64,000 bases of DNA from Aminobacter anthyllidis (GTDB lineage: Bacteria; Pseudomonadota; Alphaproteobacteria; Rhizobiales; Rhizobiaceae): positions 248,001 to 312,000 of the forward strand of contig NZ_JAFLWW010000001.1 of assembly GCF_018555685.1 (NCBI RefSeq), given 5' to 3'. The notes under the pieces are model-generated. The model was not told the origin of the DNA, made no database searches, and worked only from the letters and a program-made list of their open reading frames with translations. Position 1 is the stretch's first letter. Each line of letters starts with the position of its first letter. A program made the translations under genes and the position numbers. Below, one piece after another: positions 26,655 through 36,145 of this stretch.

Positions 26655-27500
26655 TTAGCTGGCCGCTATCTCGACATTGTCGATGAGTCGCGTCTTGCCG
26701 AGGCGGGCCGCAACGAGCACGCGGCCGTTACGGTCCTTTTGCCAAGGCGCCAGCGTCACGCTTTCCCGCGCCTCGACATAGTCGACGACATCGAAGCCGG
26801 CGTCGAGAATAGCCATGCGCGCCGCAGCCATGGTCGCCTGTTCGTCAGCGCCTGACTGCAGCTGCGAAGCTGCTTTGCGCAGCAGCTTGTTCAGCTGCCG
26901 GGCGATCTCAAGCTCTTCAGCGCTGAGATAGGCGTTGCGCGACGACATGGCGAGGCCCTCGGCATCGCGGATCGTCGGCGAACCCAGCACCTCGACAGGC
27001 AAGTCGAGGTCGCGGCACAGCTTCTTGACGACGCACAGCTGCTGGTAATCCTTCTCGCCGAAGACGGCGAGGTCGGGTTCTGACTGGATGAACAGCTTGC
27101 CGACGACGGTGGCAACACCGTCGAAGAAGGCCGGGCGGAAATCGGTCTCAAGCCCGGCGGATGGGCCACCGACGGAAATCGAGGTGGCAAAGCCTTGCGG
27201 GTAAACCTCATCGACGCCGGGCGTGAAGGCGAGGTGGACACCAGCCTTTTCCAGCCTGTCGAGGTCAAGCGCCAGCTGGCGCGGATATTTGTCGAGATCT
27301 TCCGTCGGCGCGAACTGGCGCGGATTGACGAAGATCGAGACGACGCAGCGGTCGGCCCGCTCGAGCGCTGCGCGCATCAGCGAGACATGGCCGTCATGCA
27401 GCGCGCCCATTGTCGGCACCAGCGCGACCTTCAGGCCTTCGGCACGCCATGTCCGCACCTGGGCACGGAGAGCGGCGATGGTTTCGACGACAACGGTCAT
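26655..27500 (-). CDS. panC: Pantothenate synthetase
   Basis: Cytosolic enzyme of 281 residues that joins pantoate and beta-alanine with ATP, the last step of pantothenate synthesis. The HIGH-type nucleotide motif is in [14 protein letters not shown] (about 29-42), with [30 protein letters not shown] and SSRNAYLS further on. Its ATG overlaps the panB stop by four bases (ATGA), which fixes the start; a longer frame upstream runs into panB. Confidence 0.93.
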   Translation of the reverse strand: MTVVVETIAALRAQVRTWRAEGLKVALVPTMGALHDGHVSLMRAALERADRCVVSIFVNPRQFAPTEDLDKYPRQLALDLDRLEKAGVHLAFTPGVDEVYPQGFATSISVGGPSAGLETDFRPAFFDGVATVVGKLFIQSEPDLAVFGEKDYQQLCVVKKLCRDLDLPVEVLGSPTIRDAEGLAMSSRNAYLSAEELEIARQLNKLLRKAASQLQSGADEQATMAAARMAILDAGFDVVDYVEARESVTLAPWQKDRNGRVLVAARLGKTRLIDNVEIAAS

Positions 27501-28333
27501 GCCTTGTCCTTGGTCAGGGAAAACAGGTGCTCGGGGCCGGGGAAGGCGCGGCTGCGCACGTCTTTGGCGTAGGCCGCGGCGGCATCCGCGACGATGTCGC
27601 GCAAGTGCGCATATTCCTTGACGAATTTGGGCACGCGGTCGACGGTCAATCCGATGGCGTCGTCGGTGACGAGAACCTGGCCGTCGCAAGCGGGGCTGGC
27701 ACCGATGCCAACGGTGGGAATCGTGATGCGCCGGGTGATCTCGGCAGCGACGGGCTCGACGGTGCCCTCGATGACGACCGAAAACGCGCCGGCGGCTTCG
27801 ACGGCCCTGGCGTCGGCATAGAGCGCCTCGGCGTTGGCTTCGGAGCGGCCCTTGATTTTGTAGCCGCCTTCCTTTTCCACCGACTGCGGCAACAGCCCGA
27901 TATGGCCCATGACGGGGATGCCGGCGGCAACGATGGCCGCGATTTGGGCAGCAATGGCAACGCCACCCTCGAGCTTGACCGCATCGCAGCCGGTTTCGCG
28001 CATGATGCGCTGCGCGCAGGCGACGGCGTTTTCGACGGTGTCCTCATAGCTGCCGGCAGGCATGTCGACGACGACGCAGGCACGGGACGAGCCGCGCATC
28101 ACCGCCTGGCCGTGGGCGACCATCATGTCCATCGTCGCACCCAAGGTGTTCGGATGGCCGTGCAGCACCATCGCCACGCTGTCACCGACGAGCAGAAGGT
28201 CGACATGCGGGTCGAGCAGCCGGGCGATCGGATAGGTGTAGGCAGTGAGACAGACGATGGGCTCCTTGCCCTTGCGGGCCAAGAGAGCAGCGGGCGTGAT
28301 GCGTCCGGCAGCGGCAGGCGCGTCAGAAGCCAT
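27497..28333 (-). CDS. panB: 3-methyl-2-oxobutanoate hydroxymethyltransferase
   Basis: Enzyme of 278 residues that transfers a hydroxymethyl group from methylenetetrahydrofolate to 2-oxoisovalerate, the first committed step to pantothenate. Motifs [37 protein letters not shown] (metal-binding Asp residues), [10 protein letters not shown] and the catalytic VIEGTVEP block are present. First gene of the panB-panC operon, with a ribosome site GGAGGAAAAG upstream of the ATG. Confidence 0.93.
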   Translation of the reverse strand: MASDAPAAAGRITPAALLARKGKEPIVCLTAYTYPIARLLDPHVDLLLVGDSVAMVLHGHPNTLGATMDMMVAHGQAVMRGSSRACVVVDMPAGSYEDTVENAVACAQRIMRETGCDAVKLEGGVAIAAQIAAIVAAGIPVMGHIGLLPQSVEKEGGYKIKGRSEANAEALYADARAVEAAGAFSVVIEGTVEPVAAEITRRITIPTVGIGASPACDGQVLVTDDAIGLTVDRVPKFVKEYAHLRDIVADAAAAYAKDVRSRAFPGPEHLFSLTKDKA

Positions 28334-28466
28334 GTCTTTTCCTCCCTCGACGGTTCCGGCCTAAGCCGGTCCGAGAGCCCAAGCGGGCCGGATTCCATTA
28401 CGGATCGGCTAAGCATTTTGCAAGTGCGAGATGAAGGCGTGAGCAGGTGCGAGATAGCATCGTCCA

Positions 28467-28949
28467 TCAGGACGAGCGTGGCTGTGCCTCTTCCTGTGCA
28501 AGGCGGCGGATATAGACGGCGAATTCCGGGTCTTCGCCGGGCAGAAGCTCGGGCAGGGCGTTGCGAAAATCCGCGCGCCGGCACCATTCGCGCATGAAAT
28601 CCTCCCACGATGCCCAGCGGCGGCGCTTGCGCTCGGGCATGTCGGGCTCATAGGCAACGAGATAGGCGCGCTCGAACAGGGCGATCAGGATGGCAAACAT
28701 CGCCAGCAGGCGGTCGCGCTGCTCGCCGGTGAGATTGACGGTCGCATCCTGTGACTGGAGCCTGAGGTCCGAATGGCCGAGCGACAGCTTGAGGAAGTCG
28801 GTGTAGCCGTCGGAGAGCATCTGGTAGATTTCCTCCTCCTCGTTGACCCGTTCCTTGCGCTGCTCGAAGACGAAGAAAAAGATGGCGAGCGGCAAGCCGA
28901 AGATCGTCACCAGCATGCTCAGCATTTCAAGGAATTGCATGAAGGGCAT
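28467..28949 (-). CDS. Small membrane-anchored protein of unknown function
   Basis: Protein of 160 residues with one N-terminal membrane helix (about 7-28, LSMLVTIFGLPLAIFFFVFEQ) followed by a charged cytoplasmic domain starting QRKERVNEEEEIYQMLSDGYTDFLKLSL. The second half is rich in Arg/Glu and Trp (RRRWASWEDFMREWCRRADFR). I do not recognise a family with known function; similar proteins are common as hypotheticals in proteobacteria. The start at MPFMQF has an upstream frame that adds nothing recognisable. Confidence 0.68.
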   Translation of the reverse strand: MPFMQFLEMLSMLVTIFGLPLAIFFFVFEQRKERVNEEEEIYQMLSDGYTDFLKLSLGHSDLRLQSQDATVNLTGEQRDRLLAMFAILIALFERAYLVAYEPDMPERKRRRWASWEDFMREWCRRADFRNALPELLPGEDPEFAVYIRRLAQEEAQPRSS

Positions 28950-29105
28950 GGTTGCGGTCCGATTTGACGCTGACGGCGAACAGTAGGTGTTGATTGATCG
29001 TCTGCCAATCGTCGCAGGCGGCAAGATGGGGCGTCTAAACTCTTGCCTTCGGGCCAGCCTGACGCCATAAGCAGGAGACTTTTACGCGCCCGTCGCGAGG
29101 ATCCG

Positions 29106-29504
29106 ATGAAGAATTTCCTTGTCCAGTTTTTTACCTGGTGGAACGGCCAGACCCTTGGCACGCGTTTCCACACCTGGCGCAAAGGCACCAAGGTCGGCCA
29201 GGACGAATTCGGCAACACCTACTATGAGGGTGGCAAGGACTCGGAAGGCCGCACCCGCCGCTGGGTGATCTACAAGGGTTATTCCGAAGCCTCGCTGATT
29301 CCTCCCGGCTGGCATGGCTGGATGCATCATCGCGTCGACGTGGCACCGCCGAGCGACAACTACATTCCGCGCGACTGGCAGAAGGCACATCAGCCGAACC
29401 TGACCGGCACCGGCGGCGCTTACCGCCCGAAGGGGTCGGTACTGGGCAACACGCATCGCCCGCAGGTCACCGGCGACTACGACGCCTGGACGCCCGGCGC
29501 ATAA
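29106..29504 (+). CDS. NDUFA12-family NADH:ubiquinone oxidoreductase accessory subunit
   Basis: Protein of 132 residues of the NDUFA12/B17.2 family: WWNGQTLGTRFHTW, VGQDEFGNTYYE, RRWVIYKGYSEASLIPPGWHGWMHH. In alphaproteobacteria this is a supernumerary subunit of respiratory complex I, as in mitochondria, and is encoded away from the nuo operon. The DUF2155 gene follows on the same strand, a pairing usual in rhizobia. Confidence 0.9.
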   Translation: MKNFLVQFFTWWNGQTLGTRFHTWRKGTKVGQDEFGNTYYEGGKDSEGRTRRWVIYKGYSEASLIPPGWHGWMHHRVDVAPPSDNYIPRDWQKAHQPNLTGTGGAYRPKGSVLGNTHRPQVTGDYDAWTPGA

Positions 29505-29639
29505 AACAGCTCAACGGCGCGGACATTTGTCGCCACAATTGGCGGCTAACTCCTTGCCCATTGGCGTCAGGCGATTAGCCTTGGCGCGTGGGAATCAGCG
29601 AGTGGGACACACTCCGGGCGCAACGGCGGTAACGACTGA

Positions 29640-30227
29640 ATGACATTTCCTGGCCGGAATCCGTCGAGCGGACGATCGAAGGCGAAAGCCCTGCTTGCCA
29701 CGGTTGTGCTGTGCGCAGGGCTTGGCCAGGCGCTGGCCCAAGACAGCATCGAGCAGCTGCCGCCCGATCAACAGGTCGAGCAGGGTGACGATCTCCCGGC
29801 CATCGATGTCCAGCCCTTGCCCGGCGAGGCACAGCCGGCTCCCGGCGAAGCACAGGCTGCGCCGAAGGTTGCGGCACCGCCCCAGCGGATCAAGAACCCG
29901 GTCGCCGAGTTCGCCGGCATCGACAAGATCACCGGGCGTATCATTACTTTCGACGTCTATGTCGACGAGACCGTACAGTTCGGTGCGCTGCAGGTGACGC
30001 CGCGCGTCTGCTACTCCAGGCCGGAGAACGAAGAACCGAAGACGGATTCCTTCGTCGAGGTCGACGAGATCACGCTCGACCGCAAGATCCGGCGCATCTT
30101 CACCGGCTGGATGTTTGCCGAAAGCCCCGGCCTCAACGCCGTCGAGCACGCCGTCTATGACGTCTGGCTGAAGGCCTGCAAGCAGAAGTCGGACGTTCCG
30201 GCGCCGGAAGCTGCCAAGACCAACTGA
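29640..30227 (+). CDS. Exported DUF2155 protein
   Basis: Protein of 195 residues with an N-terminal export signal (about 15-34, ending QALAQ), a proline/glutamine/alanine-rich linker (about 35-85) that includes a repeated PGEAQPAPGEAQAAP, and a conserved C-terminal DUF2155 domain (about 90-185) with KITGRIITFDVYVDETVQFGAL, the single RVCYSR cysteine segment and RIFTGWMFAESPGLN. Function unknown; the fixed synteny with the complex I subunit and aat is notable. Confidence 0.82.
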   Translation: MTFPGRNPSSGRSKAKALLATVVLCAGLGQALAQDSIEQLPPDQQVEQGDDLPAIDVQPLPGEAQPAPGEAQAAPKVAAPPQRIKNPVAEFAGIDKITGRIITFDVYVDETVQFGALQVTPRVCYSRPENEEPKTDSFVEVDEITLDRKIRRIFTGWMFAESPGLNAVEHAVYDVWLKACKQKSDVPAPEAAKTN

Positions 30228-30296
30228 TCCTTTTTCGGAACTGCTTCCGATTCCTGGCGTTTGTCGTCGTAAGAAACGCCAGCGGAGGACATTGCC

Positions 30297-30674
30297 GTGG
30301 CTGCAAATCGTGACGAACTTCTCGAGCTCGAGCGGGCATTCTGGACCGGCAACCAGGATTTCTTCGCCGAAAACGCCGACAGGGAATGTCTTGTCGCCTT
30401 TCCTGACATGGCTGGCGTGATGAGTAATGCCGACCTTGCCGCGACAGCCAAGAAACCGAATCGCTGGCGGAACCTGGAGATGAAGCTGCAAGGCATGGTC
30501 GAGCCGGGCAGCGACATTGTCGTGCTGACCTACGAGGCCAAGGCAATCCGGGAAAATGGCGAACCCTATTCAGCACTTGTCAGCACCGGCTACGTGCATC
30601 GGCTGCAGGGCTGGAAGATGATGTTCCACGCCCATACGCCGACCAAGCCGGAGGCCAAGAAGGCCAAAAGCTAG
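30297..30674 (+). CDS. SnoaL/DUF4440-like (NTF2-fold) protein, GTG start
   Basis: Protein of 125 residues with an NTF2-like pattern: an amphipathic helix (ELLELERAFWTG), YVHRLQGWKMMFHAHT as the last strands and a Lys-rich tail. The start is GTG, preceded by AGCGGAGG at a suitable distance. Catalytic or ligand residues cannot be assigned. It is convergent with aat, 9 bases apart. Confidence 0.72.
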   Translation: MAANRDELLELERAFWTGNQDFFAENADRECLVAFPDMAGVMSNADLAATAKKPNRWRNLEMKLQGMVEPGSDIVVLTYEAKAIRENGEPYSALVSTGYVHRLQGWKMMFHAHTPTKPEAKKAKS

Positions 30675-30683
30675 CGTTGCCCG

Positions 30684-31301
30684 TCAGGGCATGAAGGTGG
30701 CTTCACCGCCAAGCGCCTTGGCCAGCATCTTCTCGTATTTGTCGCGTGGCACGTCGACGGCGCCGAAGCGCTTCAGGTGATCGGTGGTGAACTGCGTGTC
30801 GAGCAGCAGGAAGCCACGCTGCCTGAGCCGCTCGACGAGGTGGACGAGACAGACCTTGGAGGCGTCGGTTTCGCGCGAAAACATGCTTTCGCCGAAGAAG
30901 GCACGGCCGAGCGAGACGCCGTAGAGCCCGCCGACCAGCTCTCCATCGCGCCAGGCCTCGACCGAGTGGGCGTTGCCGATGCGGTGAAGGTGGGTGTAGG
31001 CCTCGCGGATCGGCGCGTTGATCCACGTCGACAAGCGCCCGGCGCGCCGTTCCGCGCAGGCATCTATGACCGCCTCGAAGTCGCTGTCGAAACGGATTTC
31101 GAATTGGCCCTGCCGTATCTTCTTGGCAAGGCTGTGCGGGACATGGAAGGCGTTGAAGGGGATGATGCCGCGCGTCTCTGGCCGGACCCAGAAAACTTCC
31201 GGATCCGACGCGCTTTCGGCCATGGGAAAGACGCCCGACGCATAGGCCTTCAGAAGAAGGTCCGTGGGTATGCTGTAGCCGGGCGCATAAGGTCGGGTCA
31301 T
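30684..31301 (-). CDS. aat: Leucyl/phenylalanyl-tRNA-protein transferase
   Basis: Enzyme of 205 residues that adds Leu or Phe from tRNA to proteins with N-terminal Arg or Lys, targeting them to ClpS/ClpAP (N-end rule). Family signatures GYFPMA-like [36 protein letters not shown] and [19 protein letters not shown] are present. It is the last gene of a minus-strand run from the M48 protease gene, 12 bases after accC. Confidence 0.92.
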   Translation of the reverse strand: MTRPYAPGYSIPTDLLLKAYASGVFPMAESASDPEVFWVRPETRGIIPFNAFHVPHSLAKKIRQGQFEIRFDSDFEAVIDACAERRAGRLSTWINAPIREAYTHLHRIGNAHSVEAWRDGELVGGLYGVSLGRAFFGESMFSRETDASKVCLVHLVERLRQRGFLLLDTQFTTDHLKRFGAVDVPRDKYEKMLAKALGGEATFMP

Positions 31302-31313
31302 GCGACCCCCAGT

Positions 31314-32657
31314 CTACTCGCCTTTCGCGAGATGTTTTTCCAGCCAGTGGATGTCGTAGTCGCCATTTGCAATGTCGGGGTTGCCGACGAGTTCACGAAA
31401 CAGCGGCAACGTCGTCTTGATACCATCTACCACGAATTCGTCGAGCGCGCGCCTGAGGCGCATCATGCATTCGACGCGGTTGCGGCCGTGCACGATCAGC
31501 TTGCCGATCAGGCTGTCGTAATAAGGCGGGATCTTGTAGCCGGAATAGACGCCCGAATCGACGCGGATGCCAAGGCCGCCCGGCGTGTGGAAATGCGTGA
31601 TCGTGCCGGGCGAGGGCACGAAGGTACGCGGATCCTCGGCGTTGATACGGCATTCGATGGCATGGCCATGGAAGCGGATGTCGTCCTGCGTCACCGACAA
31701 CCCGCCACCGGAAGCGACGCGGATCTGCTCGTGCACGAGGTCGATGCCGGTGATCGCTTCGGTGATCGTGTGCTCGACCTGGAGGCGGGTGTTCATCTCG
31801 ATGAAATAGAACTCGCCGTTCTCGTACAGGAACTCGATGGTGCCGGCGCCGGAATAGCCGAGGTTGGCCACCGCATTGGCGCAGATTTCACCGATGCGCG
31901 AACGCTCTTCGGCGTTGAGGGCGGGGGAATTGGCTTCTTCCCAGACCTTTTGGTGACGGCGCTGCAACGAGCAGTCGCGCTCGCCGAGATGCACGCCCTT
32001 GCCAGCGCCGTCGCCGAAGATTTGCACTTCGATATGACGCGGCTTCTGCAGGTACTTCTCGATGTAGACGGCGTCGTCGCCGAATGCCGCACCAGCTTCG
32101 GTGCGTGCCGTCTGCAGTGCAATTTCGAGATCTGCCTCGGTGAGGGCGACCTTCATGCCGCGGCCGCCGCCGCCGGCGGACGCCTTGATGATGACAGGAT
32201 AGCCGATCTCCGCGGCCACCCGCTTGGCTTCCTTCTCGTCGCTGACAGCGCCTTCCGAACCGGGCACGACCGGAATGCCCAGGCGCTTTGCGGTGCGCTT
32301 GGCTTCGATCTTGTCGCCCATGATGCGGATATGGTCGCCCGAGGGACCGATGAAGGTGATGTTGTGAGCGGCCAGGATGTCGGCGAACTTGGCGTTCTCC
32401 GACAGGAAGCCATAGCCGGGATGCACGGCGTCCGCGCCGGTGATCTCGCAGGCCGCGACAATCTGGTGAATGTTGAGATAGCTGTCGCGCGAAGGCGGCG
32501 GGCCGATGCAGACGCTTTCGTCCGCAAGGCGCACATGCATGGCGTCGGCGTCGGCGGTGGAATGCACGGCAACCGTCTGGATGCCGAGCTCCTTGGCCGC
32601 GCGCAGCACTCTGAGGGCGATTTCGCCGCGATTGGCGATCAGGATTTTCTGGAACAT
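31314..32657 (-). CDS. accC: Acetyl-CoA carboxylase, biotin carboxylase subunit
   Basis: Enzyme of 447 residues that carboxylates biotin on AccB with bicarbonate and ATP, the first step of fatty-acid synthesis. The ATP-grasp fold shows the glycine-rich loop KASAGGGGRGMK (about 159-170), MNTRLQVEHTITEAITGIDLV (catalytic Glu/Arg) and the N-terminal LIANRGEIALRV. Length and order accB-accC are standard. Confidence 0.95.
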   Translation of the reverse strand: MFQKILIANRGEIALRVLRAAKELGIQTVAVHSTADADAMHVRLADESVCIGPPPSRDSYLNIHQIVAACEITGADAVHPGYGFLSENAKFADILAAHNITFIGPSGDHIRIMGDKIEAKRTAKRLGIPVVPGSEGAVSDEKEAKRVAAEIGYPVIIKASAGGGGRGMKVALTEADLEIALQTARTEAGAAFGDDAVYIEKYLQKPRHIEVQIFGDGAGKGVHLGERDCSLQRRHQKVWEEANSPALNAEERSRIGEICANAVANLGYSGAGTIEFLYENGEFYFIEMNTRLQVEHTITEAITGIDLVHEQIRVASGGGLSVTQDDIRFHGHAIECRINAEDPRTFVPSPGTITHFHTPGGLGIRVDSGVYSGYKIPPYYDSLIGKLIVHGRNRVECMMRLRRALDEFVVDGIKTTLPLFRELVGNPDIANGDYDIHWLEKHLAKGE

Positions 32658-32674
32658 GCGCGCAGCCTTCCGGC

Positions 32675-33142
32675 TTACTCGACCACGACGAGCGGCATGC
32701 CGTATTCGACAGGCTGCGCGTCTTCGATCAGGATAGCTGTGACCGTGCCGGAGCGCGGCGCGGGAATCTGGTTCATCGTCTTCATCGCTTCGATGATCAG
32801 CAGCGTCTGGCCTTCCTTGACCACGGTGCCGACCTCGATGAACGGCTTGGCGTCGGGCGAGGGCGCGAGGTAGGCGGTGCCGACCATCGGCGAAGGCACG
32901 GCGTTCTTGGAGACGTCGACGACAGCAGGTGCTGCAATCGCCGCAACCGGTATCGAATTGACTGCCGCGGGTGCCGCCATCATTGGCGCTGCGACCGCAT
33001 GCACGGACTGCGTCTGGCGCGAGACGCGCACCTTGAGGTCGCCGAGCTCGACTTCGATCTCGGTCAGGTTGGTGTCGTTCAGGATTCCTGCGAGGTCGCG
33101 GACGAGCTGCTGGTCAACACCATCGGTCTTCTTCGTCGCCAT
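32675..33142 (-). CDS. accB: Acetyl-CoA carboxylase, biotin carboxyl carrier protein
   Basis: Carrier of 155 residues. An N-terminal helical part is joined by an Ala/Pro-rich linker (about 45-75) to the biotinyl domain, with the biotinylated lysine in EAMKTMNQI (about residue 121) and the preceding [19 protein letters not shown] thumb segment that marks AccB. Here the usual EAMKM/L reads EAMKT, as in many alphaproteobacteria. It lies 17 bases upstream of accC. Confidence 0.94.
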   Translation of the reverse strand: MATKKTDGVDQQLVRDLAGILNDTNLTEIEVELGDLKVRVSRQTQSVHAVAAPMMAAPAAVNSIPVAAIAAPAVVDVSKNAVPSPMVGTAYLAPSPDAKPFIEVGTVVKEGQTLLIIEAMKTMNQIPAPRSGTVTAILIEDAQPVEYGMPLVVVE

Positions 33143-33171
33143 GTTCTAGCCTTTTCTCTTCCTGTTTCCGG

Positions 33172-33606
33172 TCAGAGCCGGGCGGCCAGCGCCTGGAGCG
33201 CCAGCGTGTATCCGAGCGGCCCGAAGCCGCAGATCATGCCCACGGCAACCGGTGCCACCATGGATTTATGGCGGAACGGCTCGCGGGCGTGGATGTTGGA
33301 AAGGTGCACCTCGGCGACCGGCAGCGGCGAGACGGCACGAATGGCGTCCTGCAGCGCGATCGAGGTGTGGGTGTAGGCGCCTGCATTCAAGACGATGCCG
33401 GCGGCTTTCTCGCCGGCCTCGTGGATCCAGTCGACCAGAACGCCCTCGTGGTTCGATTGGCGGAAATCGAGCGCAAGTCCGAGCGAGGCGGCTGCCGCAT
33501 GGCAGTCGGCTTCGATGTCGGCCAGGGTCTTGCCGCCATAAATCCCGGGCTCGCGTTTGCCCAGCATATTAAGGTTTGGACCGTTGAGGACGAAAACCGT
33601 TTTCAA
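33172..33606 (-). CDS. aroQ: 3-dehydroquinate dehydratase, type II
   Basis: Dodecameric shikimate-pathway enzyme of 144 residues. The catalytic tyrosine is in REPGIYGG (Tyr about 23), the active-site NAGAYTHTS and the histidine in [15 protein letters not shown] are all present. It is placed just upstream of accB on the same strand with 29 bases between, the usual rhizobial arrangement. Confidence 0.93.
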   Translation of the reverse strand: MKTVFVLNGPNLNMLGKREPGIYGGKTLADIEADCHAAAASLGLALDFRQSNHEGVLVDWIHEAGEKAAGIVLNAGAYTHTSIALQDAIRAVSPLPVAEVHLSNIHAREPFRHKSMVAPVAVGMICGFGPLGYTLALQALAARL

Positions 33607-33736
33607 TCTACAGACCTTTCCACCCGCCAGATCCTCTCTGGCGCGGCGGACCCTCTATAATCGGCATAAGCCGTCGCGGAAAGAGCGCAAGCGACTTCTT
33701 GCGCTGTCCACAACGGCTCGCGCTGAACAAACCCGC

Positions 33737-34555
33737 TCAGCAGGTGGAATTTGCCTGGCAAGCGGCCGCCGCGGCGATCTTTTCCGCCAGCACATCCTGG
33801 CCGAGCGCGCCGAAGACGACTTCGTTGCCGACGACATAGGACGGGGTGCCGCTGATCTGCAGCTTGTTGGCAAGGTCGTAAGTGCGGTTGAAGGCCTCGC
33901 CGATCTCGGGGTCCTTCATCGCTTCGCGCAGCTTGGCTTCGTCGGCACCGAGTTCCAGCGCGAGCTTGATGGCGCCGTCTTCGCCGGCGCGGCCTTCGCC
34001 GCCGATCAGCTTGTCATGGAATTCGCCGTATTTTTCAGGCATCAGCATGCGGAAGGCCATCGACACGACATGGGCCTTCTGCGAATCCGGTCCGAGGATG
34101 GGGAATTCCTTGAGCACGAAGCGCAAATCGGGATTGGTCTTGACCAGCGCGTTCATGTCGGCCTGGGCGCGTTTGCAGTAGCCGCAATTGTAGTCGTAGA
34201 ACTCGACGATGGTGATCTTGCCGTCGGGGTTGCCGACGATGCCGTCATACTTCGAGTTGAAAATCTCGTCCTTGCTCTGCTTGATCACGTCGAGGCTGGC
34301 GATGCGCTGCTCTTCCTTCTGCTTGGCTTCCAGCGCGCCCTGCATCTCGAGCAGCAGTTCCGGATTGTTGAGCAGGTAGTCGCGCACGATCGTCTCGACC
34401 TGCTTCTTGTCGAGGGTACCGGCGGCCGTGACGGCTGGCTGGACAGCCGCTGTTTCGGCATGAGCGGCGTTTGGCGAACCGGCGAGATAGCCGAAGGCCA
34501 GCATGGCGAAGGCGACAGCGATGCCGGTCGTGCCGAGAAGAAGTGCTTTTTTCAT
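33737..34555 (-). CDS. DsbA-family thiol:disulfide oxidoreductase, exported
   Basis: Protein of 272 residues with an N-terminal signal (about 1-33, ending NAAHAET), a helical region (about 50-105) and a thioredoxin-fold DsbA domain with the redox site CGYC (Cys124/Cys127) after VEFYDYN and the cis-proline in ISGTPSYVVG. Works in the periplasm as oxidant or isomerase. Two further cysteines sit at the extreme C-terminus (ACQANSTC), which is unusual. The start MKKALLLG is preferred over a frame extending into the upstream gene gap. Confidence 0.85.
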   Translation of the reverse strand: MKKALLLGTTGIAVAFAMLAFGYLAGSPNAAHAETAAVQPAVTAAGTLDKKQVETIVRDYLLNNPELLLEMQGALEAKQKEEQRIASLDVIKQSKDEIFNSKYDGIVGNPDGKITIVEFYDYNCGYCKRAQADMNALVKTNPDLRFVLKEFPILGPDSQKAHVVSMAFRMLMPEKYGEFHDKLIGGEGRAGEDGAIKLALELGADEAKLREAMKDPEIGEAFNRTYDLANKLQISGTPSYVVGNEVVFGALGQDVLAEKIAAAAACQANSTC

Positions 34556-34608
34556 GATCCCTGAGTCTCCAGCCGTTTCGGCTCTGTCGCTGCCTGCCGA
34601 AAGAAGGT

Positions 34609-36069
34609 TCACTTCTTTTTCTTGCTCGGCGCTTTGTAGTTGATGATGTCCTGGGCACGCACCCAGCCCGGCGAGCCGCGCTGAAGCTTCATCTGCGCCC
34701 GCATCGCAAAGATCTTGGCGTCCTGGTAGGCGCCGCTGTAATAATGACCGTCGGCGGTGGCAAGGTCGGCGTCGGCGACGTCGCCGAGCATGCCGTAGGC
34801 CTGGGCGAGGTAGCGGTAGCCCGAGGCGTTCTCGCGGTCGCGGTCGAGGCCCTTGCGAATTTCAACGACGGCTTTCTTGAGCGCGTCGGGCGTGCCCATG
34901 GCGAGATAGGTCTGGCCGAGCGCGATCGGCAGGATGCCCGACTTCGCCGTATCGAGCCGGACTGCCGTGGAATAGGCTTCCGCTGCCGCCGCCGGCTTGT
35001 TCGACTTCATCAGGATGTCGCCGCGCAGTTCGTGGAAATAGGCATTCTTGGGCTGCGACTTGATCAGCGCGTCGGTCTTGGTCAGCGCCGAGCGCAGGTC
35101 GCCGAACAGATAGGTCGACTGGGCGTCGCCGTAACGCGAGGCAAGCCCGTCGGTGCCGCGCAGCAGGCGTGAGGCCGCCGCCTGGCCCTGGGTGTAGGCG
35201 GCGATCTTGACGCGCATCATGTCGTGCCGCTGCTGCAGCGCCTCGGAATCCTTCTTGTCGAAAAAGGCGCTTTCACGCGCCAGCGTCTCGAGATTGGCGA
35301 TGCGCTCGCGCGGCATCGGGTGGCTGACCTGGTAGGGGTCGACACGCGCGCCCGACAGCGACAGTGCGGTCTGGAAGCGCTGGAACGTCTTGAGCATGCC
35401 TTGCGCCGATTGGCCTGTGGCATTGAGATAGGTGATCGCCGAGCGGTCGGCGGTGGTCTCCTCCGAGCGCTGGTAGCCAAGCAGGCCACGACGCGCCATT
35501 TCCGAGCCACCAGCAACGATGCCGGCACCTGCCGCGCCGAGGCCGCTGGTGTCGGTGGCAGCGCCCGCGACCATCGCACCGGCGCCAAGCAGGGCGGCGA
35601 CAATCGCCATCGTCTGGGCGCGCGCCAGCTGGTCGCGCAGGCGCTCCTGGTGGCCGCCGGCAATATGGCCGGCCTCATGCGCGATGACGCCGATGATCTC
35701 GTTCGGTGTTTCCGCCGTCATCAGGGCGCCGGTGTTGATGAACATGCGCCGGCCGGCGACGAAGGCATTGAATGCGGGGTCGTTGACGAGCACGATGTTG
35801 ATGTTCGAATTGGCGAGCCCCGCAGCCTTGAGGATCGGCCGGGCGTAGTCGCGCACCAGGGCCTCGATCTCGGCGTCGCGCACGATCGGCACGCTTTGCG
35901 CATGGGCAGCACCGGTCGAGCCGAGCGCAAGCCCGGCCGACAATGCAAGCGCGGTGACCGCGCGCGTTGATCTTGCGACGAAACGCGAAAGACTTGTGAA
36001 GCTCTGCATGGCGGGGAACACTCGTAAACGAGCCATCGGGCTGTGAAAAGGCTGGTTCAAAAAACTCAT
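34609..36069 (-). CDS. Periplasmic M48-family metalloprotease with TPRs (BepA-like)
   Basis: Protein of 486 residues. The zinc site is HEAGH (about 131-135) with a downstream EETTADRSA glutamate; the C-terminal half (about 310-470) reads as TPR repeats. This is the BepA/YfgC layout of proteases that watch over outer-membrane protein assembly. A signal sequence ends near GAAHAQS; whether translation starts at MSFLNQ or at the internal MQSFTSL (nearer the signal core) cannot be settled, since neither has a clear ribosome site. The C-terminus ends in a Lys run. The DsbA-like gene follows by 53 bases. Confidence 0.85.
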   Translation of the reverse strand: MSFLNQPFHSPMARLRVFPAMQSFTSLSRFVARSTRAVTALALSAGLALGSTGAAHAQSVPIVRDAEIEALVRDYARPILKAAGLANSNINIVLVNDPAFNAFVAGRRMFINTGALMTAETPNEIIGVIAHEAGHIAGGHQERLRDQLARAQTMAIVAALLGAGAMVAGAATDTSGLGAAGAGIVAGGSEMARRGLLGYQRSEETTADRSAITYLNATGQSAQGMLKTFQRFQTALSLSGARVDPYQVSHPMPRERIANLETLARESAFFDKKDSEALQQRHDMMRVKIAAYTQGQAAASRLLRGTDGLASRYGDAQSTYLFGDLRSALTKTDALIKSQPKNAYFHELRGDILMKSNKPAAAAEAYSTAVRLDTAKSGILPIALGQTYLAMGTPDALKKAVVEIRKGLDRDRENASGYRYLAQAYGMLGDVADADLATADGHYYSGAYQDAKIFAMRAQMKLQRGSPGWVRAQDIINYKAPSKKKK

Positions 36070-36145
36070 CAACTTGTGATCCCCATATCAATCAGGCATT
36101 TGTGCGGCACATTGCCTGGCGGGCGACAGTAGAAAGTGGACGAAA

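Noticed and set aside
30777-32873. A 698-codon plus-strand frame antisense to aat and accC
   Set aside because: It runs across two well-supported genes and their gap, has no start signal and no family features, so it is a shadow of GC-rich third positions.
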